Assembly (NCBI GenBank): GCA_016720545.1
Contig: JADKKK010000026.1
Location: forward strand, 1-26,450
Direction of reading: 5' to 3'
Length of the DNA stretch: 26,450 bases
Source: Myxococcales bacterium
GTDB lineage: Bacteria; Myxococcota_A; Polyangia; Polyangiales; Polyangiaceae
The notes below the pieces were generated by a model, which worked only from the letters and a program-made list of their open reading frames with translations, did no database searches and was not told the DNA's origin. How positions within the stretch are numbered: position 1 is the stretch's first letter; every line of letters starts with the position of its first letter. Shown here piece by piece: positions 14,918-23,275 of the stretch. Made by a program: the position numbers and the translations under genes.

Positions 14918-15364
14918 ATGAGTGACGAGAAGAAGAAGACCAAGCTCGAGCTGCTCCAGGAACGCCGCGAAGCGCTCCGCGCCGAGGATGAGAAGCTCGA
15001 GGCCGAGCAGGCGGAGATCGACTTCGCGGCCCTCGTGGACCTCGAGGAAGAGCACGGCTTCGGGTCGGTGCGGGCCATCCGGTTCGCGGGGTCGTACAAG
15101 CGGGGGACGCCGACGATGGCGATCGTCATCGCGCCCGAGCGCGCGCACTACCGCGAGTATTTGAAGGCCGTCCGCACGGCGAAGAACGACTCCGTGCGGG
15201 GCGAGGCGGGCGAGCGACTCGGCGAGTCCTGCATGGTCTATCCGCCGGCCGCGTCGGAGATGCGGAACGCGATGCTCGCGGCGCGACCCGGCGTGTACGT
15301 CGTGGCCGGCATCGAGGTCGCGAAGCTCGCCGAGGGCGGGATCGGGGAGGAAAAAAAAGGCTGA
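14918..15364 (+). CDS. tail assembly chaperone (zero-frame product)
   Basis: The protein is 148 residues: a charged N-terminal coiled coil ('LELLQERREALRAEDEKLEAEQ') and a compact alpha/beta C-terminal part ('AIRFAGSYKRGTPTMAIVIAPERAHYREYLK'). A purine-rich GGAAGG lies about 9 bases before the ATG. Position between tube and tape measure is that of lambda G/Mu-type tail chaperones, which hold the tape measure during tail growth. The gene ends just after a run of eight A residues, and the -1 frame downstream is open, so it is probably expressed in two forms. The sequence itself is not strongly recognised. Confidence 0.65.
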   Translation: MSDEKKKTKLELLQERREALRAEDEKLEAEQAEIDFAALVDLEEEHGFGSVRAIRFAGSYKRGTPTMAIVIAPERAHYREYLKAVRTAKNDSVRGEAGERLGESCMVYPPAASEMRNAMLAARPGVYVVAGIEVAKLAEGGIGEEKKG

Positions 15365-15573
15365 GGGCGCGGATCGCCGCAGCTCAGTCGAGCGCGGCGG
15401 TCCTTGGCGACTGCATCGTCACCCTGGCCCGTGTCGCGGGGGGCGGCGAGGCGGACGAGGAGAGCGAGCGGGACATGCGCGCGGGCGCCTTCGTGATCGC
15501 AGAGATCGCGCTTCTGCATCGACAGTCGCTCACGGGCGGCGGCGAGCGGCAACCGAGACGACGGCGGAGGTAG
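14918..15573 (+). CDS. probable -1 frameshift product of the tail assembly chaperone
   Basis: In the zero frame the codons before the stop are GAA AAA AAA GGC TGA. A slip of -1 on A-AAA-AAA (15352-15358) continues as AGG CTG AGG and stays open to TAG at 15571-15573, adding 71 residues for a total of about 218. The extension is protein-like ('AAAQSSAAVLGDCIVTLARVAGGGE', 'MRAGAFVIAEIALLHRQ') with an arginine-rich end, and stops five bases before the tape measure start. No good independent start serves this frame. This matches the conserved G/GT frameshift of phage tail chaperones. Confidence 0.62.
15351..15358 (+). other. A8 slippery sequence for programmed -1 frameshift
   Basis: Eight consecutive A residues lie at 15351-15358, preceded by GGGGAGG, which may act as an internal Shine-Dalgarno stimulator, and followed by GGC TGA. 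Such runs are rare in this GC-rich window. Downstream GC-rich sequence could form a stimulatory stem, though none is proven by eye. Confidence 0.6.
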
Positions 15574-15577
15574 AGCG

Positions 15578-17503
15578 GTGGCGGACGGCACGACGTACGA
15601 GATCGACATCCCGGTAGACGGCTCCCAAGCCGTCGCCGCGGCGTCGACGCTCGACTCGCTGGCGCAGGCGCTCGACCGCGCGCGCGCCGCCAGCACCGCC
15701 GCTGCGTCGGCCGTGGCGGCGGGCCAGGCGGCCTACGCCGGCGCCGAGACGGCGGCCATGAAGGCGGCCGCGGCGGCCGAGCGCCTCGGCGTGGCGGCGA
15801 CCGCGCAGCAGGGCAAGCTCGCGGCGGCCCTCGAGACGGGCGACACGACAAAGATCGAGGCGGCCGCGACGAAGCTCGCCGACCTCGAGGCGCGCCAGGC
15901 GGCGGCCGCGGCGACGAGCTCGGCGGCGGCGGCGGCGCTCGCAGAGCAGGCGGCGAACCTCGACGCGCTGCAGGTCGCGGCCACGTCGGCAGCCGACGCG
16001 GAGGCCGGGCTCGCGCGCCAACTCGACGCGGCGACGCAGGCCGAGGAGGCGAACGCGCTCGCCGCCAAGAAGACGGGAGCAAGCCACGGCCGCGGCAGGG
16101 AAGGCCGCGCCGGCGGCGGCGTGAAGCTCGGCGTCCTCGAGGGCGCCATGGCTAAGCTCGGCGGGCCGGCGGGCATGGTCGGGCAGAAGATCGCGGGCGT
16201 CGGCGAGGCGTTCCGCAAGCTCGCCGCGCTCGGCCCCGCCGGGATCTTCGTCGGCCTCGCGGTGGCGACGATCGCCGTGGTCGCGGGCCTCGCGATGGCG
16301 ACGGTTGGCCTGCTCAAGTTCGGCCTGGCGAACGCCGACGCGGCGCGCACCTCGGCGCTGCTGTCGCAGGGCATCGCGGGCAGCGTCGCCGGCGGCGCGC
16401 AGCTCGACGCGACGATCTCCTCGCTCGGCTCGCGGGTCCCCATCGCGGCCGATGAGCTGCGCAACATGGCGAGCACGCTGGCCAAGACGGGCCTGAAGGG
16501 CGACGAGCTCTCCGCCGCGCTCGAGACGGCCGCGACGAAGGCGGCGAAGCTCAAGTTCGGCCCGGACTTCGCCAAGGCGATGCTGAGCGCGGACTTCCAG
16601 TCGCAGCGCCTCAAGGCGAACGTCGGGAAGATCTTCGGCGGGCTGAAGATCGAAGGGCTCCTTACGGCGCTGTCGAAGATGGGCGCGCTGTTCGAGGAGG
16701 ACAGCGCCGCCGCGAAGGGCATCAAGGCGATCTTTGAGTCGTTCTTTCAGCCGCTCGTAGACGGCATGACGAACGCGGTCCCGAAGTTCATCGCCGGGTT
16801 CCTGCAGTTCGAGATCTGGGCACTCAAGGGGCTTATCGCGATCCAGAAATACCAGCCCATTTTCAACGTCGTCGGCGCGGTGATCATGGGCTGGATGTCC
16901 AGCATTGGCCAGTCGTTCGGGTTCGCCTACGACATCATCGCGGGCACGGCGTCGGGCCTCGTCGCTCTCGGCACCCTCGGCTCCGCGGCGCTGGCCGGCC
17001 TCTCGAGCGCGGCGCTGAGCGTGCGCACGTTCCTGCAGAGCATCAACCTCGCAGAGATCGGCCTCGCGATGGTGACCGGGCTCGCCTCGGGCATCACGGC
17101 CGGCGGCGCGGCAGTCGTTGGCGCGGTGACGGGCATCGCCTCGGGCGCCGTCGCGGCAGCAAAGGCCGCGCTCCAGATCAAGAGCCCCTCGAAGGTCTTC
17201 GCGGAGATCGGCGGCTACACCTCGGAGGGCATGGCCCAGGGCGTCGACGACGGCGCCGACGCGGTGCAGGGGTCACTCGAGGCGATGGTCGCGCCGCCCG
17301 CGGACGGTGCAGGGGCGCCCGCTGCAGGGGGCGCGCGCGCGGGCTCCGGCGGCGGCACGACGGTCACGATCGGCTCGCTCACCATCCAGATCGACGGCGC
17401 CGGCGGCGACGCCAAGAGCATCGCGGAGGAGTGCCGCAAGGCGTTCCTCGACCTCGTCGAAGGGCTCGCCCAGCAGGGCGGCGGGATGGTGCCCAGTGCC
17501 TAA
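15578..17503 (+). CDS. tail tape measure protein
   Basis: The protein is 641 residues, starting at GTG five bases after the frameshift product. The first 165 residues are alanine-rich coiled coil. A hydrophobic stretch at about 220-248 ('GIFVGLAVATIAVVAGLAMATVGLL') and further hydrophobic, glycine/alanine-rich helices at about 440-530 are typical of membrane-crossing tape measures. The motif 'QIKSPSKVFAEIGGYTSEGMAQG' (near 530-560) is a hallmark of phage tape measure C-termini. It sets tail length and helps DNA enter the cell. At this length the tail would be short. Its last codons overlap the next GTG start. Confidence 0.88.
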   Translation: MADGTTYEIDIPVDGSQAVAAASTLDSLAQALDRARAASTAAASAVAAGQAAYAGAETAAMKAAAAAERLGVAATAQQGKLAAALETGDTTKIEAAATKLADLEARQAAAAATSSAAAAALAEQAANLDALQVAATSAADAEAGLARQLDAATQAEEANALAAKKTGASHGRGREGRAGGGVKLGVLEGAMAKLGGPAGMVGQKIAGVGEAFRKLAALGPAGIFVGLAVATIAVVAGLAMATVGLLKFGLANADAARTSALLSQGIAGSVAGGAQLDATISSLGSRVPIAADELRNMASTLAKTGLKGDELSAALETAATKAAKLKFGPDFAKAMLSADFQSQRLKANVGKIFGGLKIEGLLTALSKMGALFEEDSAAAKGIKAIFESFFQPLVDGMTNAVPKFIAGFLQFEIWALKGLIAIQKYQPIFNVVGAVIMGWMSSIGQSFGFAYDIIAGTASGLVALGTLGSAALAGLSSAALSVRTFLQSINLAEIGLAMVTGLASGITAGGAAVVGAVTGIASGAVAAAKAALQIKSPSKVFAEIGGYTSEGMAQGVDDGADAVQGSLEAMVAPPADGAGAPAAGGARAGSGGGTTVTIGSLTIQIDGAGGDAKSIAEECRKAFLDLVEGLAQQGGGMVPSA

Positions 17504-18038
17504 CCCCATCGACGACCCGGACCTCTACGACCACGTGGAGCTCGGCGGCGTGCAGTCGCCCGGCATCGTCACGATCACGGGTCACGACCGCAAGATCGGG
17601 TGGGACATCAAGAAGGGCTCGGGGCAGTCGGGCGCGACGACGACGCGCTCGAGCGACGACCCGACCGAGTTCACGTGCTCGTTCTACCTGGCCGACGAGG
17701 AGGACTTCGCGCAGTGGCCCACGTTCCTCGCGACGGTCAACTCGACCGTGAGCGGGCAGACGCCGACGGCGCTGGACATCTATCACCCCGACCTCGCCGA
17801 GAACGACATCAAGGCCGTGGTCAAGGCCACGGCCATGGGCTCCGTGCACGACGGCAAGGGTGGCGTGACGAAGGTCGTCAAGTTCCTCGAGTACCGCCCG
17901 CCGCGCCCCGCGAAGGGCTCGCCGAAGGGCTCGAAGGCCGGCGCCGCGACGAAGGCGCCCGACCCGAATCAGGCCGCGCTCGACGAGATCGCGAAGCTCA
18001 CCAAGCAGTACCAAGAAACGCCGTGGGGGAAGCCATGA
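17496..18038 (+). CDS. baseplate/tail hub-associated protein
   Basis: The protein is 180 residues, with a GTG start inside the end of the tape measure gene. The N-terminal part is beta-rich ('HVELGGVQSPGIVTITGHDRKIGWDIKKG') and resembles the LysM-less tail proteins that precede the hub in contractile phages. A basic Ala/Lys/Pro linker (about 132-155) leads to a C-terminal helix ('QAALDEIAKLTKQYQETPWG'). Position between the tape measure and the hub/spike suggests a baseplate-tube junction protein. No firm family. Confidence 0.55.
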   Translation: MPNPIDDPDLYDHVELGGVQSPGIVTITGHDRKIGWDIKKGSGQSGATTTRSSDDPTEFTCSFYLADEEDFAQWPTFLATVNSTVSGQTPTALDIYHPDLAENDIKAVVKATAMGSVHDGKGGVTKVVKFLEYRPPRPAKGSPKGSKAGAATKAPDPNQAALDEIAKLTKQYQETPWGKP

Positions 18039-19300
18039 CCGCGACCCTCAACAGCATCCTCGCGACGTCCGCGCGCGCGTACCTGCCCGCGTGGGGCGTG
18101 TGGTACGCCGAGGTCGACCTCGACGGCGAGCACACGCTCACGGGCGCGGCGACGGTGGAGGTCGCCGACCTCACCCTGCAGGGCACGATCCTCTCGGGCG
18201 GCCCGGAGAACGGCCGCTCGCACTACCGCGTCGTCGGCGGCAAGGGCGGTTGGGGGCAGACCATCGCGGCGAAGGGCTACGCGAACGACGCCGGGGTGAA
18301 GGCCTCGACGGTGCTCCTCGACGCGGCCGACGCGTGCGGCGAGACCATCCTGGCGAGCACTCTGCCGACGACGCGCCCGGGGCCGTCCTGGGCCCGCCCC
18401 GAGGCGCGCGCGCGGGCCGTGCTCGAGCTGCTCGTACCGCGCGGGTGGTACGTGGGCGAGGACGGGATCACCCGCATCGGCGCGCGCGCCGCCGGCGAGC
18501 TGCCCGCGGGCGTGACGCACGGCCCGGTCGACCACGCGCGCGGCGTCGTGGAGCTCGCCTCGGAGTCGATCGCGACCATCCTCCCGGGGATCGTCGTCGA
18601 CGGCCTGACGGCGGTGGACGTGCTGCACGAAGCGACGCCGGCGGGGCTGCGCTCGACGGTCTGGGGCGCGCGCGGCGCGAGCTCGCGGGCGCTGCAGGGC
18701 TTCCGCGCGATCGTCGACCAGCTCGACCCCGACCGCGCGTTCCGCGGACAGAGCGAGTACCGCGTGACGTCGCGCTCCGGCGATCGCGTGGGCCTCGAGC
18801 CGGTGCGCGTGTCGACGGGCATGCCCGAGCTAACGCGCGTGGTCGCGCGCCCTGGCCTCCCCGGGTGCAAGGGCGGCGCGGCGATCGGGTCGCGCGTGCT
18901 CGTGGCGTTCGCCGACAGCTCGCCGGCGCGCCCGTACGTGTGCGCGTACGAGGACGCGGACGGCTCGGGCTTCGTGCCCACGACGCTCGTGCTCGACGCG
19001 TCCAGCTCGATCAAGCTCGGGGCGGACGCGACGAAGGGCGTGGCGCGCGACGGGGACGACGTCTGCCTCGGGTACTTCTGCGCGGACTCGACAACGAACA
19101 CGATCTACCGGTCGCCCCCCGAACTGGGGCCGCTGCTGACCGTGTATCTCCCGTGGTGGAAGGTGACCGCGGTGGCTGACGTGCAGTGGTGCACGGCCAC
19201 GAACCCCGCGACGCCGACCGTTCCGCCCCCGCCCGGCACTCCGGGCACGGCATTGATGGGCATCATCAACGAGGCCTCAGGCCTGGTGAAGTGCGAATGA
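18035..19300 (+). CDS. baseplate hub/spike protein (gpV-like OB domain)
   Basis: The protein is 421 residues, ATGA-coupled to the previous gene. Residues 1-235 look like hub-type domains ('RAVLELLVPRGWYVGEDG'). Residues about 238-306 ('SEYRVTSRSGDRVGLEPVRV', 'TRVVARPGLPGCKGGAAIGSRVLVAFAD') resemble the OB fold of Mu gp45/P2 gpV baseplate spike proteins, followed by a beta-rich 'SSSIKLGADATKGVARDGD' part and a proline-rich end. It probably fuses hub and central spike functions in one chain, the point that pierces the outer membrane. Moderate confidence. Confidence 0.65.
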   Translation: MTATLNSILATSARAYLPAWGVWYAEVDLDGEHTLTGAATVEVADLTLQGTILSGGPENGRSHYRVVGGKGGWGQTIAAKGYANDAGVKASTVLLDAADACGETILASTLPTTRPGPSWARPEARARAVLELLVPRGWYVGEDGITRIGARAAGELPAGVTHGPVDHARGVVELASESIATILPGIVVDGLTAVDVLHEATPAGLRSTVWGARGASSRALQGFRAIVDQLDPDRAFRGQSEYRVTSRSGDRVGLEPVRVSTGMPELTRVVARPGLPGCKGGAAIGSRVLVAFADSSPARPYVCAYEDADGSGFVPTTLVLDASSSIKLGADATKGVARDGDDVCLGYFCADSTTNTIYRSPPELGPLLTVYLPWWKVTAVADVQWCTATNPATPTVPPPPGTPGTALMGIINEASGLVKCE

Positions 19301-19701
19301 CCACTACGTACTTCGGTTACGACATTTCCTGCACGACCGGCCTCAAGACTGGGCGCTTCGTCTCGGGCGTGGAGCTCGTCGCGCAGGCGTATTACCGGCG
19401 ACTGACGACGACGCGCGGCACGCTCCTCGGCGGGCCGGAAGAGCAGAACTACGGGCTCAATCTCATGAGCCTCATTGGCAGCGCGGCCACGTCGAGCTTT
19501 GCGGCCTCGCTCCCGGGGAAAATCGAAAACGAGCTGATGAAGGACCCGCGGACCGAGTCCGTGAAGGCCACCGTGGTCAGCGCGACGAGCGGCCCTGCGG
19601 TCACCTACACGATCAGCATCGCCGCGAAGACGACGCTCGGGCCGTTCACCCTCGTGCTCGCGGTGTCCGCGGTGAGCGCCGAAATCCTGGGGATCCAATG
19701 A
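19297..19701 (+). CDS. baseplate wedge protein, gp25/GPW (Mu gp46)-like
   Basis: The protein is 134 residues, the usual size of the gp25-like family, with ATGA overlaps on both sides. It shows 'LVAQAYYRRLTTTRGTLLGGPEEQNYGLNL' (the conserved early-helix and 'G...YG' region) and 'KIENELMKDPRTESVKATVV', the 'L..DPR...V' element of the family. It begins the baseplate wedge and is followed by the J-like gene, as in Mu and P2. Confidence 0.78.
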   Translation: MTTTYFGYDISCTTGLKTGRFVSGVELVAQAYYRRLTTTRGTLLGGPEEQNYGLNLMSLIGSAATSSFAASLPGKIENELMKDPRTESVKATVVSATSGPAVTYTISIAAKTTLGPFTLVLAVSAVSAEILGIQ

Positions 19702-20858
19702 CCATCTCGCTTGCCTCGCTCATCCTCGAAGAGACCCGCGCGGCGATCTACAACTACGCGCTGGGCATCGCGACGAGCATCGGGCTCCCTGTCACGTCGT
19801 GGCAGGTGGGCGACCCCACGCGCTCGCTCTATCACGTGCTCTCGGCGAAGCTCGAGGCGCTCGAGGCGAACGTCGCCGGCTACATCCGCAGCGGCTTCCT
19901 AGACCACTCCGAGGACGTGTGGCTCAAAGTCAACGCCGAGCAGACGTACGGCGTGATCGTGCCCGATCCGACGTACGCCGAGACGACGGTCACGCTGACC
20001 AACTCGAGCACGACGAACGAGTACATCATCGACGCGGGAGACCTGACCTTCGCGTCCTCGATCACGGGCAAGACGTACCGGAACACCACGGGCGGCACGC
20101 TCGCGCTCGGCCCCGCGACCACACTCGCCGTGACGGTGGTGGCCGACGAGGCGGGCTCGGCGAGCTCGGCGGGGGCCGCGGAGATCACGCGCCTGGTCAC
20201 CTCCCTCGACGGCGTGACGTGCACGAACGCGACGGCCGCCGTGGGCATCGACGAGCAGGACGAGAGCGTCACGAAACAGCAGTGCAAGGACATGCAGGAC
20301 GCGACGTCGCCCGACGGCGCGCGAGGCGCCTACGCGTACTTCGCGCGGAATCCGGACTACGGCGGGACGTCGGCGATCACGCGCGTTCGCACCTACGGCG
20401 ACAGCACCACGGGCAACGTGACCGTGTACCTCGCGGGCCCCTCGGGCGGCTCCTCGGCGGCCGACGTGGCCCTTGCGCAGCTCGCGATCGTGACGTGGTG
20501 CCTCCCGCTCTGCATCACCCTCGTGGCCGCCGCGGCGTCGAACGTGACCATCGCGGTCACGTACGAGCTTTGGCTGTACAAGTCGTGCAACAAAACCGTC
20601 GCCGAGGTGCGCACGACGGTCGAGACCGCGCTCGGGGTGCTCTTCTCGGCGCGCCCGATCGGCGGCGACGTCGTGGCGCCTGCGACGACGGGCAAGATCT
20701 ACCAGTCCGACATCCTGGCCACGATCGTGAAGGCGATCCCCGAGGGCTTCCGCGCCTCGGTGACCGTCCCGAGCGGGGACACGTCGCTCACCAACGGACA
20801 AGTCGCGATGCTCGGCACCGTCACGGGGGCCATCCACCTCGAGGACGACCCGGTCTGA
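19698..20858 (+). CDS. baseplate J-like protein (Mu gp47-like)
   Basis: The protein is 386 residues, near the normal length. The N-terminal region carries 'YIRSGFLDHSEDVWLKVNAEQTYGV', the typical J-family entry; the central beta domain ('AGDLTFASSITGKTYRNTTGG') and the C-terminal 'GNVTVYLAGPSGGSSAADV', 'PLCITLVAAAASNVTIAVTYELW', 'RPIGGDV' and 'GKIYQSDILATIVKAIP' match baseplate J proteins. It forms the outer wedge ring that triggers sheath contraction. It is translationally coupled to the gp25-like gene by ATGA. Confidence 0.87.
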   Translation: MTISLASLILEETRAAIYNYALGIATSIGLPVTSWQVGDPTRSLYHVLSAKLEALEANVAGYIRSGFLDHSEDVWLKVNAEQTYGVIVPDPTYAETTVTLTNSSTTNEYIIDAGDLTFASSITGKTYRNTTGGTLALGPATTLAVTVVADEAGSASSAGAAEITRLVTSLDGVTCTNATAAVGIDEQDESVTKQQCKDMQDATSPDGARGAYAYFARNPDYGGTSAITRVRTYGDSTTGNVTVYLAGPSGGSSAADVALAQLAIVTWCLPLCITLVAAAASNVTIAVTYELWLYKSCNKTVAEVRTTVETALGVLFSARPIGGDVVAPATTGKIYQSDILATIVKAIPEGFRASVTVPSGDTSLTNGQVAMLGTVTGAIHLEDDPV

Positions 20859-20859
20859 T

Positions 20860-21650
20860 ATGGACTTTCGCACTCGAAATAAGCAGTTCGCCCGCGGTGG
20901 CTCGTCGACGACGGCGCCGGAGTCGACTCTCGTGCAGTACTCGCTCAACCTAATGCTCGACGCGAGCTTGAGAGCGTCTCTATCTCGGCATGCTCGCGCG
21001 CTACCCCGACACGGCCGCGCTGCTCGGCATCGAGGCGCCCTCGAGGCGATCGGCCGCGACCGGCGCACGCTGCGCGGCCTCGGCCCCGAGACCGCGACGA
21101 GCTACGCGACGCGCCTCAAGCGGTGGCTTCACGACGCGAAGAAACGCGGGAGCCCCTTCATGCTCATGCAGAAGCTGCAGGAGTACATTGCGGCGGGCTC
21201 GTCGTTCCGCACCGTCGACGCGCGCGGGAACTGGTTCTCTCGCAGCGCCTCGGGCGTCGAGACGTACACGCTCAACACGGGGAACTGGAACTGGGATTCC
21301 ACGGTCGCGGCGTCGAACTGGGCGCGCTTCTGGGTCATCATCTATCCCGGCACGCGCTGGAGCACACTCGGCGAACTGGGGCTCTGGCCAGCTCTGGGGG
21401 CGACACGAAGAAGACCTGAGGCACGACCGCCACGCCCTCGGAGGTGGCCGGCGTGCGCGGCATCGTCGCGGACTGGAAGCCCGCGGGGACGCGCTGCGTG
21501 AACATCATCATTGCCTTCGATGCGGCGTCATTCTCGCCGACTGCCCCCGAGCCTGATGGGCAGTGGGGCAAGCCCTCGAAGGTAGTCGCCGGCGTTCACG
21601 TCGCGACCCGACTCTCAACTGCAGACTACTGGGATGGGACCCGCACATGA
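20860..21650 (+). pseudogene. tail tip/baseplate-associated tail protein, disrupted by frameshifts and a stop
   Basis: Protein-like sequence passes through several frames. 'MDFRTRNKQFARGG' to 'YSLNLMLDAS' is followed in another frame by 'LERLYLGMLARYPDTAALLGIEA' (near 20970-21040), then back to 'ALEAIGRDRRTLRGLGPETATSYATRLKRWLHDAK' to 'WARFWVIIYPGTRWSTLGELG'. The end lies in a third frame: 'SSGGDTKKT', an in-frame TGA at 21417-21419 where tryptophan is expected, then 'GTTATPSEVAGVRGIVADWKP' to 'YWDGTRT', stopping in an ATGA overlap with the next gene. Restored length is about 263 residues. It resembles tail proteins that follow J in some phages. Whether decay or sequencing error is undecided. 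Confidence 0.62.
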
Positions 21651-22537
21651 GCACGACTTACGGCACCGCATCGAGCATCACGATCCCGAGCGACGGCGAC
21701 ACGATCGACGCGGCGGACGTCAATACGCCACTTGCCGCCATCTGGGACCAGCACGACGTGCTCGCCGACACGGCCGCCCTCACCGCGATCCTCGTGCCGA
21801 CGCACGGCCTCATGCGCTACGTCCGCGGCTACGGACACTACGTGTTCGTCACCTCGGGCACGTACTCAGCGAGCACCGCGGCAAGCCCTTGGATCCTGGC
21901 GAGCGGAGACGGGACGGCAGGGCGGTGGGTACTGAATCTCACGGCCGACTCGAACAAGACGATCATCCGAACGATCGCGATTGCCGACGCGAACCCTCGC
22001 GGGTCGACAGAGCTTGCGAAGACGCACGACATCTCAGGATTCTGGGTGCCGGCCAGCCAAGACTCGACGGCCTCCGATGCGAACCGGTCGTACTTCTTCT
22101 TCGAGGGCCGCGAGATGCGGTTCGCGACGACGAACAACGCGGCGGCACTCGGACGACATGTGATGGTCGACATCACTCGAGCCCTGGTCGAAGGCGCAAC
22201 GCTCGACTCGGTGAAGCTGACGCTGAAAGGCGCCGGCGCCCCTCGCGCGACGCTGCCTGTCATGATGCCGTCACTCGCGGTCATTCGCTTCGACCCGGAG
22301 GCCGAGACCGTTGTGTCACTGCTCGCAGCGAACACAAAGGACGACACGGCCGCGAGTCCCGCGGCATACGACGCCGTGCATCAGTTCACGCTGACGACTG
22401 ACCAGAACCAGACGATCGATACGAGCAAGTCCGTTTACTATGCAGTCATCTGCAACGAGGGCAACACGAACGCCCTCGCGGAGCTCGCGCTGCGCTCGCT
22501 CATCATCACGATGACGACGAAGGGATACCTCCGATGA
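21647..22537 (+). CDS. tail fibre-like hypothetical protein
   Basis: The protein is 296 residues, ATGA-coupled on both sides. The start 'TTYGTASSITIPSDGDTIDAADVNTPLAAIWDQHD' is typical of small phage fibre/tail-associated proteins, followed by beta-rich sequence ('GYGHYVFVTSGTYSAS', 'GTAGRWVLNLTAD') and a C-terminal beta sandwich-like part ('SVKLTLKGAGAPRATLPVMMPSLAVIRF', 'QTIDTSKSVYYAVICNE'). It probably builds part of the adhesin apparatus. No enzymatic motif is seen. Confidence 0.6.
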   Translation: MSTTYGTASSITIPSDGDTIDAADVNTPLAAIWDQHDVLADTAALTAILVPTHGLMRYVRGYGHYVFVTSGTYSASTAASPWILASGDGTAGRWVLNLTADSNKTIIRTIAIADANPRGSTELAKTHDISGFWVPASQDSTASDANRSYFFFEGREMRFATTNNAAALGRHVMVDITRALVEGATLDSVKLTLKGAGAPRATLPVMMPSLAVIRFDPEAETVVSLLAANTKDDTAASPAAYDAVHQFTLTTDQNQTIDTSKSVYYAVICNEGNTNALAELALRSLIITMTTKGYLR

Positions 22538-23275
22538 CTCTCGACGTCTCCAGTTGGCTCCCCAACCTCCTCCCGGTTCTGCTCAAGGTGGCCGGCGTTG
22601 CGCAGACCGCGCGCCGCTACGTGAACTTCGTTGGCGTGACTGCTGTGGACGACGCAGCGAACGACCAGCTCACGATCACGGTGAGTGGCGGCAGCGGCAC
22701 CACGCCCACCGGGACCGGGATACCGCACATCGTTGGCGGCGTTCAGGACGCGGCGTCAAGTCTGGTCGTGAATGCCGACGTGCACGCGTCGGCGGCTATC
22801 GCGCTGTCGAAGCTTGCCGGATTCGGTACCGGCGTGGAGACCTTTCTTGGCACTCCGTCCAGCGCGAATCTGCGAGCCGCCTCCACAGACGAGGCGGCAC
22901 GGTGCGGCCGTATTCGCGAGTTCGCCGACGCTGACCACGCCGACGCTCACGACGGCGCAGATGACAAACCCGTTCATCAACGGCCAGACCCAGGGCGCGG
23001 CGATCGCGGTCGCTGCGCTGGAGATCGACTGGTCGCTCGGCCCGGTCCAAACCAAGACCCTCGCGGCCGGCGCGAACACGTTCACGTTCGCCAACCAGGC
23101 GAGCGGACAGGTCGTGGTTGTCCGCGTCACGGGCGCAGCCAGCACGCTCACCTGGCCGACGGTCAAGTGGGCTGGCGGGGTGGCGCCGACGCAGACAGCG
23201 AGCGGCATCGACGTGTACACGTTCGTGCACGACGGCACTTCGATCTACGGATCGGTAGTCCAGGCGATGGCATGA
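22534..23275 (+). pseudogene. tail fibre protein, frameshifted
   Basis: The gene starts in an ATGA overlap and reads 'MTLDVSSWLPNLLPVLLKVAG', then 'PHIVGGVQDAASSLVVNADVHASAAIALSKLAG' and 'FLGTPSSANLRAASTDE', standard fibre sequence. After about 22893 the correct frame changes and continues as 'GAAVFASSPTLTTPTLTTAQ' to 'TFVHDGTSIYGSVVQAMA', ending at 23273-23275 in an ATGA overlap with the next gene. Two missing G residues, in GGC and GGT at about 22896-22903, would restore 'TDEAGTGAAVF'. Restored length is about 247 residues. The C-terminal half (beta-rich, 'TFTFANQASGQVVVVRVTG') is likely the receptor-binding domain. Confidence 0.65.
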
